Origin: Podaxis mareebaensis
Taxonomy: Eukaryota > Basidiomycota > Agaricomycetes > Agaricales > Agaricaceae
Direction: 5' to 3'
Assembly (NCBI GenBank): GCA_018524725.1
Contig: JAEUWP010000034.1
Span: 1-64,000, forward strand
DNA: 64,000 nucleotides
Shown here: in pieces, positions 62,540 through 64,000 of the stretch
Layout: the number at the start of each line of letters is the position of its first letter
Position numbering within the stretch: the first letter of the stretch is position 1
Made by a program: the position numbers and the translations under genes
The notes under the pieces: generated by a model
Told to the model about the DNA's origin: nothing
Seen by the model: only the letters and a program-made list of their open reading frames with translations
The model's database searches: none

Positions 62540-64000
62540 TCACTTGGATTGATTTTGGATGGGAATGTTGTTGGTAGTAACATGTCGTCCTTCGGTTTGC
62601 TTTGTGATAGGGTTGAAGGTGTACTCAGTAGTGGTATTCTCCAAGGCTCCACGATTGCAAGGAATGGGTCGAGGGATAAGGGTGAAAGCATCTTCATATA
62701 ACATATTCTGTCGTCCTCTTTGGCTGAGAGTCAGAGCATTGGTGAGAAACCAGACACGCTTCTTGGCTTCTTCGTACGTAGGGCCGTTGACAGGGGATTG
62801 ATAGCGAGATGGGATGACAGGAGTCTGAGGACGTTGAATGCACTGCCAAGAGTGGTGATTTCGTCCTTGGCAGAATCGACACATGTGGTTAGGACAGTCT
62901 GAGGTGATATGCCCTACTCCTAGACAAAGCCAACAGCCTTGTGCATATACTCGGAGAAGGTTGGGAGGAAGGAGTTTTGTGACGGTGAGAGGAAGGGTTC
63001 ATTGTCGAATGTGGCACTCCCAGTTGGGGTATTTGGAAATGGGATTCGATTCTCCTTGCAGAGTCAAGACATTTATGAGGGTTGGTAAGTTCAGGTAGGT
63101 GGCGATGTCAGGCTTCTGTTCGACTGAAGCCTTAGCTCGAGACTGAAGGGTCTCTGGGACGAATGGGTTGGTTCGTGCTCGATGGGAATAGGCTCTTCCC
63201 TCAGCAACAAGGATTCCTCGATCTTGCTGATACTGCCAGGGGTAGTTCTCTGGCATAACTCGTGTTCAGCTTCCAGTATCTGTTGTACTGGACTCTTGAG
63301 ACTGAGATACTTGATCCATCTCTGCACGTTGGGCGTGAGTGGAGGAGGAGGAGTTCGAGGTGGAAGAGTGTGCCATGGTGTGCTTGCTTCCATACTGTTG
63401 ATGGAGTGAGGCGACAAAGGCGGGGGTCTCTGCGGTTGAGGCGGCAGTGAGAAAGGTGCACGCCTGTCTGATGAGGTTCTTCGCATACTGGACCTGATGT
63501 TGGGTTCTGTACTGCGAGGCAACATTGTAGAGGGGTTGTGTTGCTCAGGTAGCTGTGTCTCGGAAATTAAACCATAACTCATCTCCTGGTTCCGGAGCTG
63601 GTGGGTTCCAGCTTCTCGGGTCTGTGAGTACGTCGGCTGCACTTGGATAACCAGCGGCCTGGGCGAGGGAGGTAGCGGTCTGGTAGATATTACTCGAGGG
63701 GTTATATGGATGGGGGAGATCGGTCGGATTTCCAGATGTTCGTGGGTCCAACACTCGATGGTGTTGTCCCGATGGATGACGATCTGTGTTCCTTTGGGGA
63801 GTGGTGGCAAGGGCTTGTCGAAGGAAATTCTGATAGTTTTCATCTTCCGGAACAGTCGTTGTGCAGTTTGGAAGACTGGCATGTGGTGGATCAGAGGTAG
63901 GTGTCATAGATGCTGGATGAGTGAAAGAATGTTGGTGGAACGGGTTGGTACTAGTGATTGGGGATGGTTCGCTCTGGATGGTAGCAAACTCAAGGTGGTC
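62540..64000 (-). pseudogene. Element I zinc-knuckle ORF, homologue of A ORF 3
   Basis: One minus-strand frame from the window edge (64,000) to a stop at 62,540, interrupted by TGA at about 63,543, 63,281 and 62,997. Knuckles CWLCLGVGHITSDC and CRFCQGRNHHSWQC near 62,940-62,870 match the pair in A ORF 3. The middle (SQYRTQHQVQYAKNLIRQA; NPFVPETLQSRAKASVEQKP) aligns with EHRDEYRIRFAKQ and NEGFITEEKLPLQQQP of A. Another frame (63,882-63,091, 263 codons) overlaps in +1 and is also open. The upstream pol lies beyond the window. Confidence 0.8.

Noticed and set aside
1..64000. CRISPR arrays, rRNA or tRNA genes
   Set aside because: No regularly spaced identical repeats with unique spacers; no cloverleaf or rRNA-like sequence recognised. 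A eukaryotic repeat block does not suggest CRISPR.

Overview
The window looks like nuclear DNA of a filamentous basidiomycete (probably Agaricomycetes) and, as far as I can see, consists entirely of transposable elements inserted into one another; I found no convincing host gene, tRNA or rRNA. Reasons: Ty3/gypsy chromoviruses with C-terminal chromodomains, Tad1/I-like LINEs carrying APE endonuclease, reverse transcriptase and RNase H, a KDZ-type (Kyakuja-Dileera-Zisupton) DNA transposon, and short GT-AG introns of about 50-90 bp. Element names (A, B, C, F, H, I, J, L, LINE-1 to -3, KDZ) are mine.

Left part (1-30,514). The 3' half of Ty3 element A (integrase-chromodomain, two zinc-knuckle ORFs, 596-bp 3' LTR) sits in LINE-1 (3,988-6,222 continuing at 29,827-30,514, with poly-A). 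LINE-1 is split by Ty3 element B (minus strand, 6,223-29,826, TSD acacc). B is split by Ty3 element C of the same family (plus strand, 12,651-23,761, 250-bp LTRs, TSD gtgtc) and by a 1,368-bp LTR-like insert (7,141-8,508, TSD gcatt) that carries its own open frame. B and C have gag, protease, RT-RNase H, integrase-chromodomain and an extra reading frame of about 1,000 codons after pol. Their DNA is packed with short perfect inverted repeats.

Middle (30,515-41,036). The 3' end of Ty3 element F is broken in its chromodomain by a solo LTR of family A (30,892-31,487, TSD ggtta). Between its chromodomain and 3' LTR lies an antisense gene (coiled coil, cysteine pairs, acidic tail) split by a full-length LINE-2 (32,096-39,155, minus strand, 17-bp TSD). 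LINE-2 itself received a 72-bp LINE tail with a 15-bp TSD.

Right part (41,037-64,000). Decayed Ty3 element H (gag-pol, plus strand) is interrupted by 5'-truncated LINE-3 and, inside the RT domain, by a 13.2-kb KDZ transposon (47,223-60,448) with 100-bp terminal inverted repeats and five intron-containing genes: transposase plus four passengers. One passenger ends in five copies of a short motif, three of them on separate 81-bp exons. The right edge holds an inverted integrase fragment (J), the tail of a B/C-like element (L) and the 3' part of an A-like Ty3 element (I).

Decay is dominated by CpG transitions. Paralogous copies differ by TG/CA swaps, and most in-frame stops are TGA, several where the sister copy has CGA. 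This fits cytosine methylation of repeats. Elements A, I and the 1,368-bp insert look younger; B, C, H, all three LINEs and the KDZ transposase are inactivated.
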